The position numbers were made by a program, and so were the translations under genes. A DNA stretch of 62,095 nt. Source: Pantoea stewartii subsp. stewartii. GTDB lineage: Bacteria > Pseudomonadota > Gammaproteobacteria > Enterobacterales > Enterobacteriaceae. Below, in pieces: positions 28,885 through 37,998 of this stretch (positions within the stretch are counted from its first letter, which is position 1; each line of letters begins with the position of its first letter). The DNA is taken from assembly GCF_008801695.1 (NCBI RefSeq), contig NZ_VZPF01000020.1:1-62095 (forward strand), written 5' to 3'. Below the pieces are notes generated by a model that saw nothing but the letters and a program-made list of their open reading frames with translations, was not told the origin of the DNA and ran no database searches.

Positions 28885-30804
28885 ATGAAAATTGCCACAC
28901 GTCTCGCTGCAGGCTTCTGCCTGCTCATCCTGCTTTTTTGTGCTCTGCACAGGCATTGCGCTCCACGCACTCTGGCAGGCACGGGACGACATGGATAATG
29001 CCGTCAACAATAAAATGTATCGGTACAATCTGATCCAGGATATGCGCAGTGCTGCCCGGGATATGTCCGTTGCGGTAAGAAATATTGCCTTACTGAGCGA
29101 TGCAAAAGAGAAGCAAACCGAGTGGGAGCGGGTGCAGAACCAGAAAGCGAACTACCTGGCGAAACGCGAAAAACTGGTGAGCAGCATGTCGCAGAATGTA
29201 TCAGCCGAAGGGAAAAATGCCCTGGAGAACCTGCTCGCTAAAGATGACCAGGCGCTGAACCTGATCACCATGGCAGGCCAGAAGGCGATGCAAAGCGACC
29301 AGGCGGCCACAATTGATTATTAGACGTCATCATCGCCCTTTATCATCATCAGAGCGTGACTGACCTGGCCAGGCAGGCTGTCATCGAAAAAGAAGTCAAC
29401 GACACAATCAAACATATTCGTGCGCTTAATCAGCACTACCTTGCAGAGGACACGTCCAACGAGCAAGACAGGCAAATGACGGAAAAGGCGTTTACTATGA
29501 TTAATAAAATAGAACGCGACCTGCCGGCCTTTCTGGCCGCCTCACGTGCTCAGAATGATGCTGTGTCTCTGGGAATGTTGCAGGGGACAACAGGGATTGG
29601 CGCCGAAGCCCGACAGCTCATTGCGAATTATCAGCAGCAACTTCAGCTCAATACCAATCTCGCCAATGCGCTCAGCAGAGAAAACGACAGAACCTATCAT
29701 CATACGCTGTTAACCCTGATCACCGGCTCAGCCGCCGCTATTTTGCTGCTGGGGTTCTTTACCGTTAAGACAATTTTAGCCATTCGCCGCCAGCTGAATG
29801 CCATGCGCCTGACGATGGAGCAGGCCAGCGAAAACCTCGATCTCACTCTCAAAGCAGATGACACACGCTCTGATGAAATCGGCCTGACGGCAAAAGCGTT
29901 TAACCATCTGATTCAGACTGTGTCGCTGTCACTGAACGCTGTGGAAAGTGCCGCGCAGTCTGTCAGTACAGCGTCATCGCAAATGTCAGCGGGTAACGAG
30001 GATTTATCGGCAAGGACTGAAGAGCAGGCGGCATCACTTGAGCAAACGGCTGCCAGTATGTCAGAGCTGAGTGAAACGGTGCGTCAGACGGCAGAAAATA
30101 CCCGACTGGCCAGCCAGTTAGCGAAAAATGCGCGTGAGATTTCAGAAGACAGCGCAGATCGGGTGAAAACAATGCTGACGACGATGGGCGATATACGCGA
30201 AAGCTCGGCCAAAATTACCGACATTATTTCTCTCATTGAGGGGATTGCCTTTCAGACCAATATCCTTGCCCTGAATGCGGCGGTCGAAGCCGCACGGGCA
30301 GGCGAGCAGGGCCGTGGTTTTCCGGTCGTGGCTGGCGAGGTGCGCAACCTGGCGCAGCGTTCGTCGTCATCAGCCCGCGAGATTAAAGCGCTGATTGAAT
30401 CGTCAATGGGCTTTGTGGAAGCCGGTGCGGTACAGGCTGAAGGGGTGGGTACAAATATGCACAAAATGAACGATGCCGTCCGGCAGGTTACCGATTTGGT
30501 CGATGAAATCTCTGTCGCCGCCCAGGAACAGTCTCAGGGAATTAGCCAGGTCCATCTGGCCGTCAATCAAATGGATGATGTGACGCAGCAAAATGCGGCC
30601 CTGGTGGAAGAAGCATCCTCTGCGTCGCGTTCTTTAATGGAACAGGCCTCAGCATTAAACCGCCTGGTTGCCACGTTTGTTATCCAGCGTGCAGGACCTG
30701 ACGCGCTTAAGGAAGTGAAAAGCGCGATAGCTCCGCCCGCCATGATGCGCCCTGTCAGCAATATTGTTTCCGCTGCAGCGGAGACCAACTGGCAGAGTTT
30801 TTGA
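28885..30804 (+). pseudogene. Methyl-accepting chemotaxis protein with two opposite frameshifts
   Basis: A chemoreceptor of about 639 residues spread over two frames. ATG 28885 reads MKIATRLAAGFCLLILLF, then leaves frame at a run of six T (28934-28939). With five T it continues VLCTGIALHALWQARDDMDNAV, which parallels the receptor at 25038-26582 ([22 protein letters not shown]). A second shift at about 29318-29321 (one T missing) joins IDY to LDVIIALYHHQSVTDLARQAV. The rest is intact: periplasmic domain, helix LLTLITGSAAAILLLGFF, HAMP, and the tip [42 protein letters not shown]. It ends NWQSF, a CheR/CheB-docking pentapeptide, so it was probably a high-abundance type. The whole locus is 640 codons long, consistent with +1 and -1 cancelling. 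Confidence 0.85.
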
Positions 30805-30860
30805 AAATCAACACAAACGCCTGTGCTGCTGAAAACGGGCGCAGGCTCTGAACGGGCAGG

Positions 30861-30887
30861 GGTCACCACAGATTCTCCGTGGTGACC
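30861..30887 (+). terminator. Hairpin after chemoreceptor
   Basis: GGTCACCAC (30861-30869) pairs with GTGGTGACC (30879-30887), a perfect 9-bp stem 57 nt past the stop codon, with only weak T content after it. Confidence 0.65.
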
Positions 30888-31226
30888 TTGCGGTTCTTAC
30901 AGAACGTGAACCTTGCAAAAAATCCCTGCCGGAGTAAATTGAAATCCGCCTGACGTGTCACGTCACCGAGGCACGCCACGACCGGGTGTGCGATGACAGA
31001 AACATGCAGGCTGTTCGCCGCTTCAGGCGGGAAACCCGGGAGGCAGAGCTCAATTCGTCATGCAGAAACCCAACCCTGAAGATGTGGCAGAGGCGTAAAA
31101 TAAAGGTGCAGGCAGGCGCGATGGGTTCCGGCGCTTCACCGCACGGAATGGCGGAAGAAGGGGCGTGCGCGCTTACTGAAGAAGCCCTTTCAATGACGAA
31201 CCTTAATTCTATACAGTCAGGTCACT
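30888..31226. other. Intergenic region, no gene seen
   Basis: About 340 bp. One frame (30986-31408) overlaps the next gene out of frame and has no features. The promoter of the secreted protein gene at 31227 should be here. Confidence 0.5.
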
Positions 31227-31925
31227 ATGAAACCATCACTGAGCAGATATGCGTTGGCCGTCTTTGCGAGTGCGGCTTTTCTCTTCCCGGCCCTGTCGGC
31301 TGTCGCCAGCCCGGTTCCGGCTGGCAACGTCCAGTCCGTGCCGCCGCAGGATGCGCCCTGTTGCGGCGCGCTCACGCCCAACGCGCAAAAGATTCTTGCC
31401 GTGCTTGACCATGCTGACGTGGAGCATTTATGGCTGAATCATCATCACGTCAACTGGGAAACGGGCAAGCCGGACAGACCGGATACCTATTCTGGTCCCG
31501 GTAATCATACGCACTGCAGCGCGTTTGCGGCGGCGGTAGGCGCACGCCTGGGCGTCTATATGCTCAGGCCGCCTCAGCACAGCCAGATTTTCCTGGCGAG
31601 CGCACAAACGCGCTGGTTTGACAGTAGTGAAGGGCGTCAGTCAGGCTGGATCAGGGTCAGCGATGCGTGGCACGCTCAGCAGCTGGCGAATAAAGGCATG
31701 CTGGTGGTGGTCGCCTATGAAAGCCCCGATCAGCACAGACCGGGTCATATCGCTGTTGTCAGGCCGTCACGTATCTCGCTGGCAAGATTACGTGCTGACG
31801 GTCCGGATATCACCCAGGCAGGCAGCCGAAATATGACGATCGGTCACGCCGCTGCCGCCTTTTCAGGCCATCGGGGCGCCTGGCCTGATGGGGTTAAATT
31901 CTTTGCACATGCACTACCGCAATAA
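31227..31925 (+). CDS. Secreted papain-fold (NlpC/P60 or CHAP-like) protein
   Basis: 232 residues. MKPSLSRYALAVFASAAFLFPALSAVASP is a signal peptide with a likely cleavage at AVA-SP, so the protein is exported. A Cys-Cys pair follows (DAPCCGALTP). The core has HTHCSAFAAAVGARLGVYM, with a Cys that can be the nucleophile at the start of a helix, and later DQHRPGHIAVVRP, which supplies a His on a strand, then DITQAGSRN. This order (Cys, His, polar residue) is that of NlpC/P60 and CHAP amidases, which cut peptidoglycan peptides. I cannot name a family. It could be a wall hydrolase, an antibacterial effector or another cysteine hydrolase. Monocistronic. Confidence 0.65.
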   Translation: MKPSLSRYALAVFASAAFLFPALSAVASPVPAGNVQSVPPQDAPCCGALTPNAQKILAVLDHADVEHLWLNHHHVNWETGKPDRPDTYSGPGNHTHCSAFAAAVGARLGVYMLRPPQHSQIFLASAQTRWFDSSEGRQSGWIRVSDAWHAQQLANKGMLVVVAYESPDQHRPGHIAVVRPSRISLARLRADGPDITQAGSRNMTIGHAAAAFSGHRGAWPDGVKFFAHALPQ

Positions 31926-32768
31926 GGGTATTCGGGGCGCGCTTAGCGCCTTGTTATCACCAGCCTGAGGGGGGCCATATTATGCTAAACAGGGTCCGTT
32001 ATTTCCGGTCTGAAAACACAAGCACGTGGTGAAACAGCCAGCCTGTAGCGCTGTTCGCTTCATGCAACCTGTTAAAGCTTTCTGCTGGCAGCAACACCTG
32101 GTGCGGGCAGACCTGTCTCCATTTCCTCTGAAACCGACCCGCTGTATGACGACCTGTAAGCCGTTCCCTGTTATCCGGTGTAACCGGTCTTATCACCTGA
32201 ACGACGGCGATCCCGGCTTCTTCCCGGAGCACATAATCCCTGCTATTCACAATCGAGTGGGTCTTTGTCGGGTAACCACTGACAAAACAGTGTCTGATTT
32301 CAGGCAGCGTCCGGGCCTGCATGATGTACGAATAAAAAACGGCTATCTCTGCGCGGCGTCCCTTTTAGTAAGGAAACAGTTAAAAACCGCTGCGTTAGGA
32401 GAAAAAATGGCCGCCTTACATTGATGGGATGGCGAACTTTAAAGAGTGGGTAAAACCCATCCTGCGCATTCAGGCTGACGTGAGAATCAGGCGTAATTTT
32501 CCAACGATGCGCAATATCGCCTTGTTTCTCGCCTGCGCCCCTGGCGGTCTTGGTGTTTGTTTCAGGATTAACGCCTGACGTTATAAATCATTAACAGGCT
32601 TTTCATTACATTATCCTGTGGCGAGGGTTGAATACGTCATAAGCCTGTGAATCAAAGAGTTAGCGTGATTTTATATTGCATCGTGTGAGGAATACTTATA
32701 TTACTAATTGACAAGCCGTGCGCTTCTCTGACGCTTCAGTGTGCAACAGACCCATCATAAGGTGACGT
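31926..32768. other. Long intergenic region with one doubtful ORF
   Basis: About 840 bp. Overlapping frames exist at 31999-32322 (minus, 107 codons) and 32026-32424 (plus, 132 codons). The minus one (containing EAGIAVVQVIRPVTPDNRERL) reads more like a protein, but no family or ribosome site was recognised, so neither is called. From 32560 on the sequence is AT-rich and probably holds the promoter of the MFS gene. Confidence 0.45.
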
Positions 32769-34025
32769 ATGACAACAAAGCCAGCCGCTGAAATCAGGGT
32801 AGAGCCCGGTGTATTTAAGACGTTAAAAACCTTTCCGGCGACAGTTCACGCGCTGCTCATTTTTACCCTGATTATTCGGTTCAGCTATTTTATGGCCTGG
32901 CCATTTATCGCAATGATCATGACACAGAACTACCACATGTCGCCTGTTGCCATCGGTTGCGCGATGACCAGTAGTGCGCTGGTATCCGTGGGGCTGGGCA
33001 TGTATGGCGGCCAGATTTCGGACAGGTTAGGACGACGGATTATTCTGCTGATGGGCTGTGGATTTTCGGCAGTCGGCTATATCCTTCTGGCGCAGGCGAC
33101 GGGAGTCGGTCTGTTTATTACCGGCCTGATGATTATCGGCGTTTGCTTTGCGTGGGTCGATCCGCCTTTGCGTGCGTTAATGAGTGATTTACTGGGCGAT
33201 CGTCGCCGCCGCGCACTGGCTTTGCAAGTGCGCTACTACCTGGTCAACGTCGCTGCGGTGTTGGGCCCCCTGGTGGGCATTGCTTTTGGCCTGACGTCTC
33301 AGAAAGGCACATTTCTGATAACCGGCCTGAGCTATTTCCCTTTTTTTATCTACGTGCTCCTGTTTATCCCGGCGGGTAAACCGGTGAACACGCCGCCGGC
33401 CGACAAGGTTTCCGCTGTTAGACTTCACCAGGTTATGGGAATTATTATCAGAGATAAAATTTTTGTGGCCGGGCTTTTGTGCAGCACATTGTGCAGTATC
33501 GTTTTTATTCATTTTGAAGCGGTACTGCCCCAGTACCTTCTATTACTGAACAGCGACGCGGCTGTAAAGCTGGTGACGTTAATACTGGTCACGAATGCCT
33601 CGACCGTGCTGGTATTTCAAACCTTTCTGGTCCGCATTATGGCGAGGATGCATTTACCTCAGCGAATTCTGTTGGGTGCAGTGATTTTCTTTTTCTCACA
33701 GCTGTGTTTTTTCTCCCTGCGAACAGCGGATAGTTGGCTTTGGCTGTCTGTCACCGTGTTGTTTAGTGCAGGCGAAGCGATTCTGATGCCGAACCTGAAT
33801 ATTTTACTCGACCAGTTGGCACCCGCAGAACATCGAGGTGCCTACCTGGGCGCCTCAACATTGTCAACGCTCGGTATTGCTGCCGGGCCGCTACTGGGTG
33901 GTGTGATGCTGGCCATGACCGGGCCGGGCGTATTTATAAGCACGGCCATGCTGAGCCTCCTGCTCTGCGCTATTATTTATGTCAACAGGCAACGTATGCT
34001 GGCACGTTTGCAGGCGAAATCGTGA
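32769..34025 (+). CDS. MFS transporter, DHA1 (MdtH-like) drug exporter type
   Basis: 418 residues, 12 predicted helices. The loop between helices 2 and 3 has MFS motif A (GGQISDRLGRRIILLMG), and helix 4 shows the RALMSDLLGDRRRRALALQVRYYLVN segment typical of MdtH-like exporters. The central loop (AGKPVNTPPADKVSAVRLHQ) is short. Putative proton-driven efflux of small molecules at the inner membrane; substrate unknown. GGTGACGT precedes ATG 32769. No regulator is adjacent apart from the LacI gene, which belongs to the next locus. Confidence 0.83.
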   Translation: MTTKPAAEIRVEPGVFKTLKTFPATVHALLIFTLIIRFSYFMAWPFIAMIMTQNYHMSPVAIGCAMTSSALVSVGLGMYGGQISDRLGRRIILLMGCGFSAVGYILLAQATGVGLFITGLMIIGVCFAWVDPPLRALMSDLLGDRRRRALALQVRYYLVNVAAVLGPLVGIAFGLTSQKGTFLITGLSYFPFFIYVLLFIPAGKPVNTPPADKVSAVRLHQVMGIIIRDKIFVAGLLCSTLCSIVFIHFEAVLPQYLLLLNSDAAVKLVTLILVTNASTVLVFQTFLVRIMARMHLPQRILLGAVIFFFSQLCFFSLRTADSWLWLSVTVLFSAGEAILMPNLNILLDQLAPAEHRGAYLGASTLSTLGIAAGPLLGGVMLAMTGPGVFISTAMLSLLLCAIIYVNRQRMLARLQAKS

Positions 34026-34384
34026 AGGCACCTGTATAGCGCAAACGGGAGGCGGTCACGGCAACTGACATGCGCAGCAACGAACCAGAAGATCGGGTCA
34101 GGCGTGATAACTGTCCGGCGGGGAGGTCAGGATGCCGAACCGGCAAGAGCGTCGGCAGGGCAGGTCTACGATGCAAACCGGTTTACAAAGCACGATGAGG
34201 TGAAGAGGGAAGCCTGTATTCAGCTATGTGGGCAGGAAAGGCAGGCTGTTTTGCACAGTTTGCCTTGTGGGCTCGGTGAGAATTCACGCCTATTGTGCCC
34301 GTGTCAGCCGGCTAATCACAAATGCTAGGGTTGAGCGGGGCCTGCAACAGATGACTTGCCCGCTGCAAACCCGCATCCCTCTGT
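34026..34384. other. Intergenic region between convergent genes, no gene seen
   Basis: About 360 bp between the MFS gene and the end of the LacI gene. Short frames (34104-34328, 34228-34689) have no features. No clear terminator hairpin. Confidence 0.5.
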
Positions 34385-35458
34385 TCAGGCCGGTGTCTGA
34401 TCGTCCCGTATTTCCTCCCGCGCCGCATGGCGTGTGGCATTGGCGACCGTGCCGTGGTCGCTCAGTTTTGCCTGCAACAGCAGATTATACACGGGCGCAT
34501 GGGGCCGGTTCAGACGGTTCTGCAGAAGCTGGATGGCTTCGTAGCCCAGCTCCCGACACGGGACGGCAAAGCCTGTCACCGGCCTGCCGGCCGCGCCCGC
34601 CAGCTGACTTGCCAGATCGGTCGTCATCAGTGAGATATCTTCGGGAATACGCAAGGAACGTGCCGCCAGCACAGTCTGAACGCCGGTAATAATCCCTTTG
34701 CCCACCGGCACTATCACATCGGGCCACTCCTCACGCGGATGTTCGTCCAGCCAGCCATTCAGGGCGGCTTCGGTTTCATGCTCAGAATAGGCTTCAACCA
34801 CAATCAGGTCCTTCTGCGCGCTAAAGGGCAGGTGAAAATGGCGGTACGCGTCTTTAATTCCCTCCAGCCGCAGAAACAGCGTTTCACGGCGCAGACAGGT
34901 GACGGTCAAAACCCGGCGGTGCCCTTGCTCAAACAGGTGCTGCATGGCGCTGAACCCAATCGCATGGTGATCGGGGGAGACCGCATCCAGTTTCATGTCT
35001 TTATCGCGGGAATTTATCAGGACGCAGGGTTTATTCAGCGAGGCAGCCAGGCTGAATATCGCCTGATCGTCGGTGCCGATGATGATGATCGCATCGTTGC
35101 TTTTTGCGCCCGCCTTCTCCAGAAACAGTTTCACATCGGCACGCTGTTCCTCCAGTGGGCAGTAACTGATGTGCACATCATGGCTGGCACAGGCTTCGGC
35201 AATCCCGCGCGTCACTTCCAGATAGAAGTGATCGCCGCGCGGCGCAAAGGTCCGGGCGGGCGCAAAGACCACCAGACCGTTAATTAACAGGCGGCTGCTG
35301 ACCATGTCGTGCAACACACCCAGTTGACGTGCACAGCGCACAATCGCATTACGGGCTTTTTCACTGGTATAGGCCTTGCCGCTCAGTACGCGCGAAACGG
35401 TACTGACAGAGTACCCGGTTTTTGCCGAAATTTCGTCCATCCTGAGCTTGCCCGCCAT
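34385..35458 (-). CDS. LacI-family transcriptional repressor
   Basis: 357 residues: an N-terminal helix-turn-helix and hinge (MDEISAKTGYSVSTVSRVLSGKAYTSEKAR) and a periplasmic-binding-protein-like effector domain (VVFAPARTFAPRGDHFYLEVTRGIAEAC, NDAIIIIGTDDQAIFSLAASL). Divergent from a plus-strand unit of two oxidoreductases and a transporter, which it very probably represses until a sugar or polyol is present. A palindrome in the shared intergenic region may be its operator. Confidence 0.93.
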   Translation of the reverse strand: MAGKLRMDEISAKTGYSVSTVSRVLSGKAYTSEKARNAIVRCARQLGVLHDMVSSRLLINGLVVFAPARTFAPRGDHFYLEVTRGIAEACASHDVHISYCPLEEQRADVKLFLEKAGAKSNDAIIIIGTDDQAIFSLAASLNKPCVLINSRDKDMKLDAVSPDHHAIGFSAMQHLFEQGHRRVLTVTCLRRETLFLRLEGIKDAYRHFHLPFSAQKDLIVVEAYSEHETEAALNGWLDEHPREEWPDVIVPVGKGIITGVQTVLAARSLRIPEDISLMTTDLASQLAGAAGRPVTGFAVPCRELGYEAIQLLQNRLNRPHAPVYNLLLQAKLSDHGTVANATRHAAREEIRDDQTPA

Positions 35459-35485
35459 AGTGTGATCCCCGTCCCAATCAATTTT

Positions 35486-35499
35486 TGCAATTTTTTGCA
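35486..35499. promoter_or_regulatory. Candidate LacI-family operator
   Basis: TGCAATTTTTTGCA: TGCAA and TTGCA form an inverted repeat around four T. It lies 28 bp upstream of the LacI start and 156 bp before the first oxidoreductase. The central CG usual in LacI-family operators is missing, so support is modest. Confidence 0.4.
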
Positions 35500-35654
35500 G
35501 CCGTAGTGGCTTGATAGTAATGCGGTTTTACATGCTGTTCACAAACTACCTTGCCGCTCTGCGAACATTCTCACAAAAACAGTTTGTCCCACGACAGCCG
35601 CTTTTCTATGTTCCTCGCAAAGACGACAGCGACGGTCAAAGACGGAGAAGTGGC

Positions 35655-36824
35655 ATGTTAAAAATTGCGATAGTAGGTATGGGTAATATTGCCAATTTAC
35701 ATATTCAGGCGTTTTTGCAGTTTCCCGAACGCGGCAAAATTGTGGCGGTAGTGGATGTGTACCCGGACAAAGCCCGCGATAAATTGCAGCGTTACGGCCT
35801 GAAGGATGTACGCGTGTACAGCGATCATCTCGCCATGCTGGCGGATGGCGCAGATATCGATGTGGTGGATGTCTGCACGCCGCCTTATGTGCATGCCGAG
35901 AATACGATAGCGGCGCTACAGGCAGGCAAACATGTGCTGTGCGAGAAACCGATGGCGGCATCGCTTGAAGAGTGCGATGCCATGATCGCGGCGCAAAAGG
36001 CCAGCGGCAAAGTGCTCTCCGTGGTGGCGCAGAACCGCTTTACCGATGCCTTCTGGCGGTTAAAAGCGGCCGTGGATTCCGGCCTGGCAGGAAAGATTTG
36101 TCACGCCCAGGTTGATTCATTGTGGTGGCGCGGTCATGCCTACTACGACCTGTGGTGGCGCGGGACGTGGGAAAAAGAAGGTGGGGGCTGCACGCTCAAT
36201 CATGCTGTGCACCACATCGATGCGCTGCAATGGATGCTCGGCGCACCGACGGACGTGGTCGCCATGATGAGCAATGTCGCCCATGACAATGCGGAGGTCG
36301 AAGATCTCAGTGCCGCTATTTTCCGTTACCCGAACGGCACGCTGGCACAGCTGACGGCCTCGGTGGTGCATCACGGTGAAGATCAAAAAATCATTTTACA
36401 GGGCGAGAAAGCGCGGCTCTCTGCGCCCTGGCAACCCGTTGCTTATCAGGCGGCGGAAAACGGCTTTCCGGAACAGGATCATCACATCGCGCTGGAAAAC
36501 GAACTGGACCAGCTGTATGCGCAGATCCCACCCTTGACATGGACACTGCATGCCGGTCAGATGGATGACTTTTTCTCGGCCATTGAGCAGCAGCGTGCGC
36601 CGCTGGTAGACGGTGAGCAGGGCAAGCAATCCCTGGCGTTAATCACCGCCATCTACAAGTCGGCTATAACCCATACCACCGTCACGCTGCCGATTGCCAG
36701 CAACGACACCTTCTACCGTACCGGTGGCCTGATTGCCAGCGCACCGCACTTTTATGAAAAACAGGCCTCCGTGGAAAATTTCGCGGATGAGGATGCGATC
36801 CCGTTAGGCAAAAACTTTGCGTGA
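35655..36824 (+). CDS. Gfo/Idh/MocA-family oxidoreductase
   Basis: NAD(P)-dependent sugar or polyol dehydrogenase, 389 residues. The Rossmann motif is IAIVGMGNIANLHIQAF at residues 3-19, and the family signature ALQAGKHVLCEKPMAAS (about 90-106) has the catalytic Lys in EKP. GGGCTLNHAVHHIDALQWMLG gives the (D/N)xxxH active-site motif. ATG 35655 is chosen over the distant upstream GTG/ATG codons because GGAGAAG precedes it and the Rossmann motif then starts at the terminus. First gene of the LacI-controlled unit; 10 bp separate it from the next, related gene. Confidence 0.9.
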   Translation: MLKIAIVGMGNIANLHIQAFLQFPERGKIVAVVDVYPDKARDKLQRYGLKDVRVYSDHLAMLADGADIDVVDVCTPPYVHAENTIAALQAGKHVLCEKPMAASLEECDAMIAAQKASGKVLSVVAQNRFTDAFWRLKAAVDSGLAGKICHAQVDSLWWRGHAYYDLWWRGTWEKEGGGCTLNHAVHHIDALQWMLGAPTDVVAMMSNVAHDNAEVEDLSAAIFRYPNGTLAQLTASVVHHGEDQKIILQGEKARLSAPWQPVAYQAAENGFPEQDHHIALENELDQLYAQIPPLTWTLHAGQMDDFFSAIEQQRAPLVDGEQGKQSLALITAIYKSAITHTTVTLPIASNDTFYRTGGLIASAPHFYEKQASVENFADEDAIPLGKNFA

Positions 36825-36834
36825 GGACAACACC

Positions 36835-37899
36835 ATGAATCAAAAGGATGGCATGAACTACGCGCCAAAAGGCAAACCCCATCCGGTTGTGAACCCAGGC
36901 GAGTTTATTATCGCTGCCGCCGGGCTGGATCATGGGCATATCTATGCGATGTGCAATGGCCTGACTGAAGCCGGGGCGACGCTGAAATGGGTTTATGACC
37001 CGGATGCGACCAAAGTCGACAGGTTCCTGCAACAGTTTCCGCAGGCTCAGGTGGCGGATTCCCTGGACACGATTCTCGCTGACACACAGGTGCGGCTGGT
37101 GGCAGGGGCGGCCATTCCCTCGGAACGCTGTGCGCTGGGACTGAAAGTCATGGCGGCCGGGAAAGATTACTTCACCGATAAAGCCCCACTCACCAGCCTG
37201 GAACAGCTGGACGATGCCAAAGCCATGTGCGCCAGAACCGGCCGCAAATATGCGGTGTACTACAGCGAGCGTCTGCACGTTGAGAGCGCGGTTTTCGCGG
37301 GACAGCTGGTGGAACAGGGCGCGATTGGACGGGTGGTGCAAACGCTGGGCACGGGCCCGCATCGCGAAGGAACCGGCCGTCCGGACTGGTTCTATCAACG
37401 TCGCTACTTTGGCGGCATTTTGTGCGATATCGGCAGCCACCAGATCGAGCAGTTTCTCTATTACACCGGCAATAGTCAGGCCCGTGTGGTTGCCAGTCAG
37501 GTGCGCAATTTTCACCATCCGTACCATCCGCAGTTTGAAGATTTCGGCGAGGCGATGCTGGCAGGGGAAAATGGCGCAACCGGCTATTTTCGCTGTGACT
37601 GGTTTACCCCGGAAGGCTTATCGACCTGGGGCGACGGGCGAATGACGCTGCTCGGAACCGACGGTTACATCGAAATTCGCAAGTATACCGATCTCACGCG
37701 TGACGAGCAGGATGTGGTTTACCTGGTGAATCAGGACGGTGAGTTTCGCTACAGCGTGGCGGGCACGGTGGGTTTCCCGTTCTTTGGCCAGTTGATCACC
37801 GACTGTCTGCATCGCACCGAGCACGCCATGACGCAGGAACATGCGTTTAAAGCGGCTGAACTGTGTATCAAAGCCCAAATGTTAGCTAACGCGGTGTAG
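36835..37899 (+). CDS. Second Gfo/Idh/MocA-family oxidoreductase
   Basis: 354 residues. The nucleotide-binding N terminus (EFIIAAAGLDHGHIYAMCNGL) is less canonical than in the previous gene, with AGLDHGH instead of GxGxxG. YFTDKAPLTSLEQL replaces EKP with DKA, and FGGILCDIGSHQIEQFLYY retains the DxxxH motif. It belongs to the branch with KAP-like signature. RBS GAGGACA precedes ATG 36835; a weaker ATG at 36817 overlaps the previous gene. With its partner it may oxidise and reduce neighbouring carbons of a sugar, as in scyllo-inositol or glucoside oxidation systems; the substrate is unknown. Confidence 0.87.
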   Translation: MNQKDGMNYAPKGKPHPVVNPGEFIIAAAGLDHGHIYAMCNGLTEAGATLKWVYDPDATKVDRFLQQFPQAQVADSLDTILADTQVRLVAGAAIPSERCALGLKVMAAGKDYFTDKAPLTSLEQLDDAKAMCARTGRKYAVYYSERLHVESAVFAGQLVEQGAIGRVVQTLGTGPHREGTGRPDWFYQRRYFGGILCDIGSHQIEQFLYYTGNSQARVVASQVRNFHHPYHPQFEDFGEAMLAGENGATGYFRCDWFTPEGLSTWGDGRMTLLGTDGYIEIRKYTDLTRDEQDVVYLVNQDGEFRYSVAGTVGFPFFGQLITDCLHRTEHAMTQEHAFKAAELCIKAQMLANAV

Positions 37900-37998
37900 T
37901 CAGCCCGCACGCCCATTCTTTTCCAATTCTGTTGATAACAGCGAAGGCAGGCACTGGCTTGCCGTTATAAAACACCGACCAGAACAGGAAGCAGATAA

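Noticed and set aside
28934..28939. Programmed frameshifting to make the chemoreceptor
   Set aside because: A second shift in the opposite direction is also required 380 bp later with no slippery sequence or pseudoknot seen; mutation is simpler.
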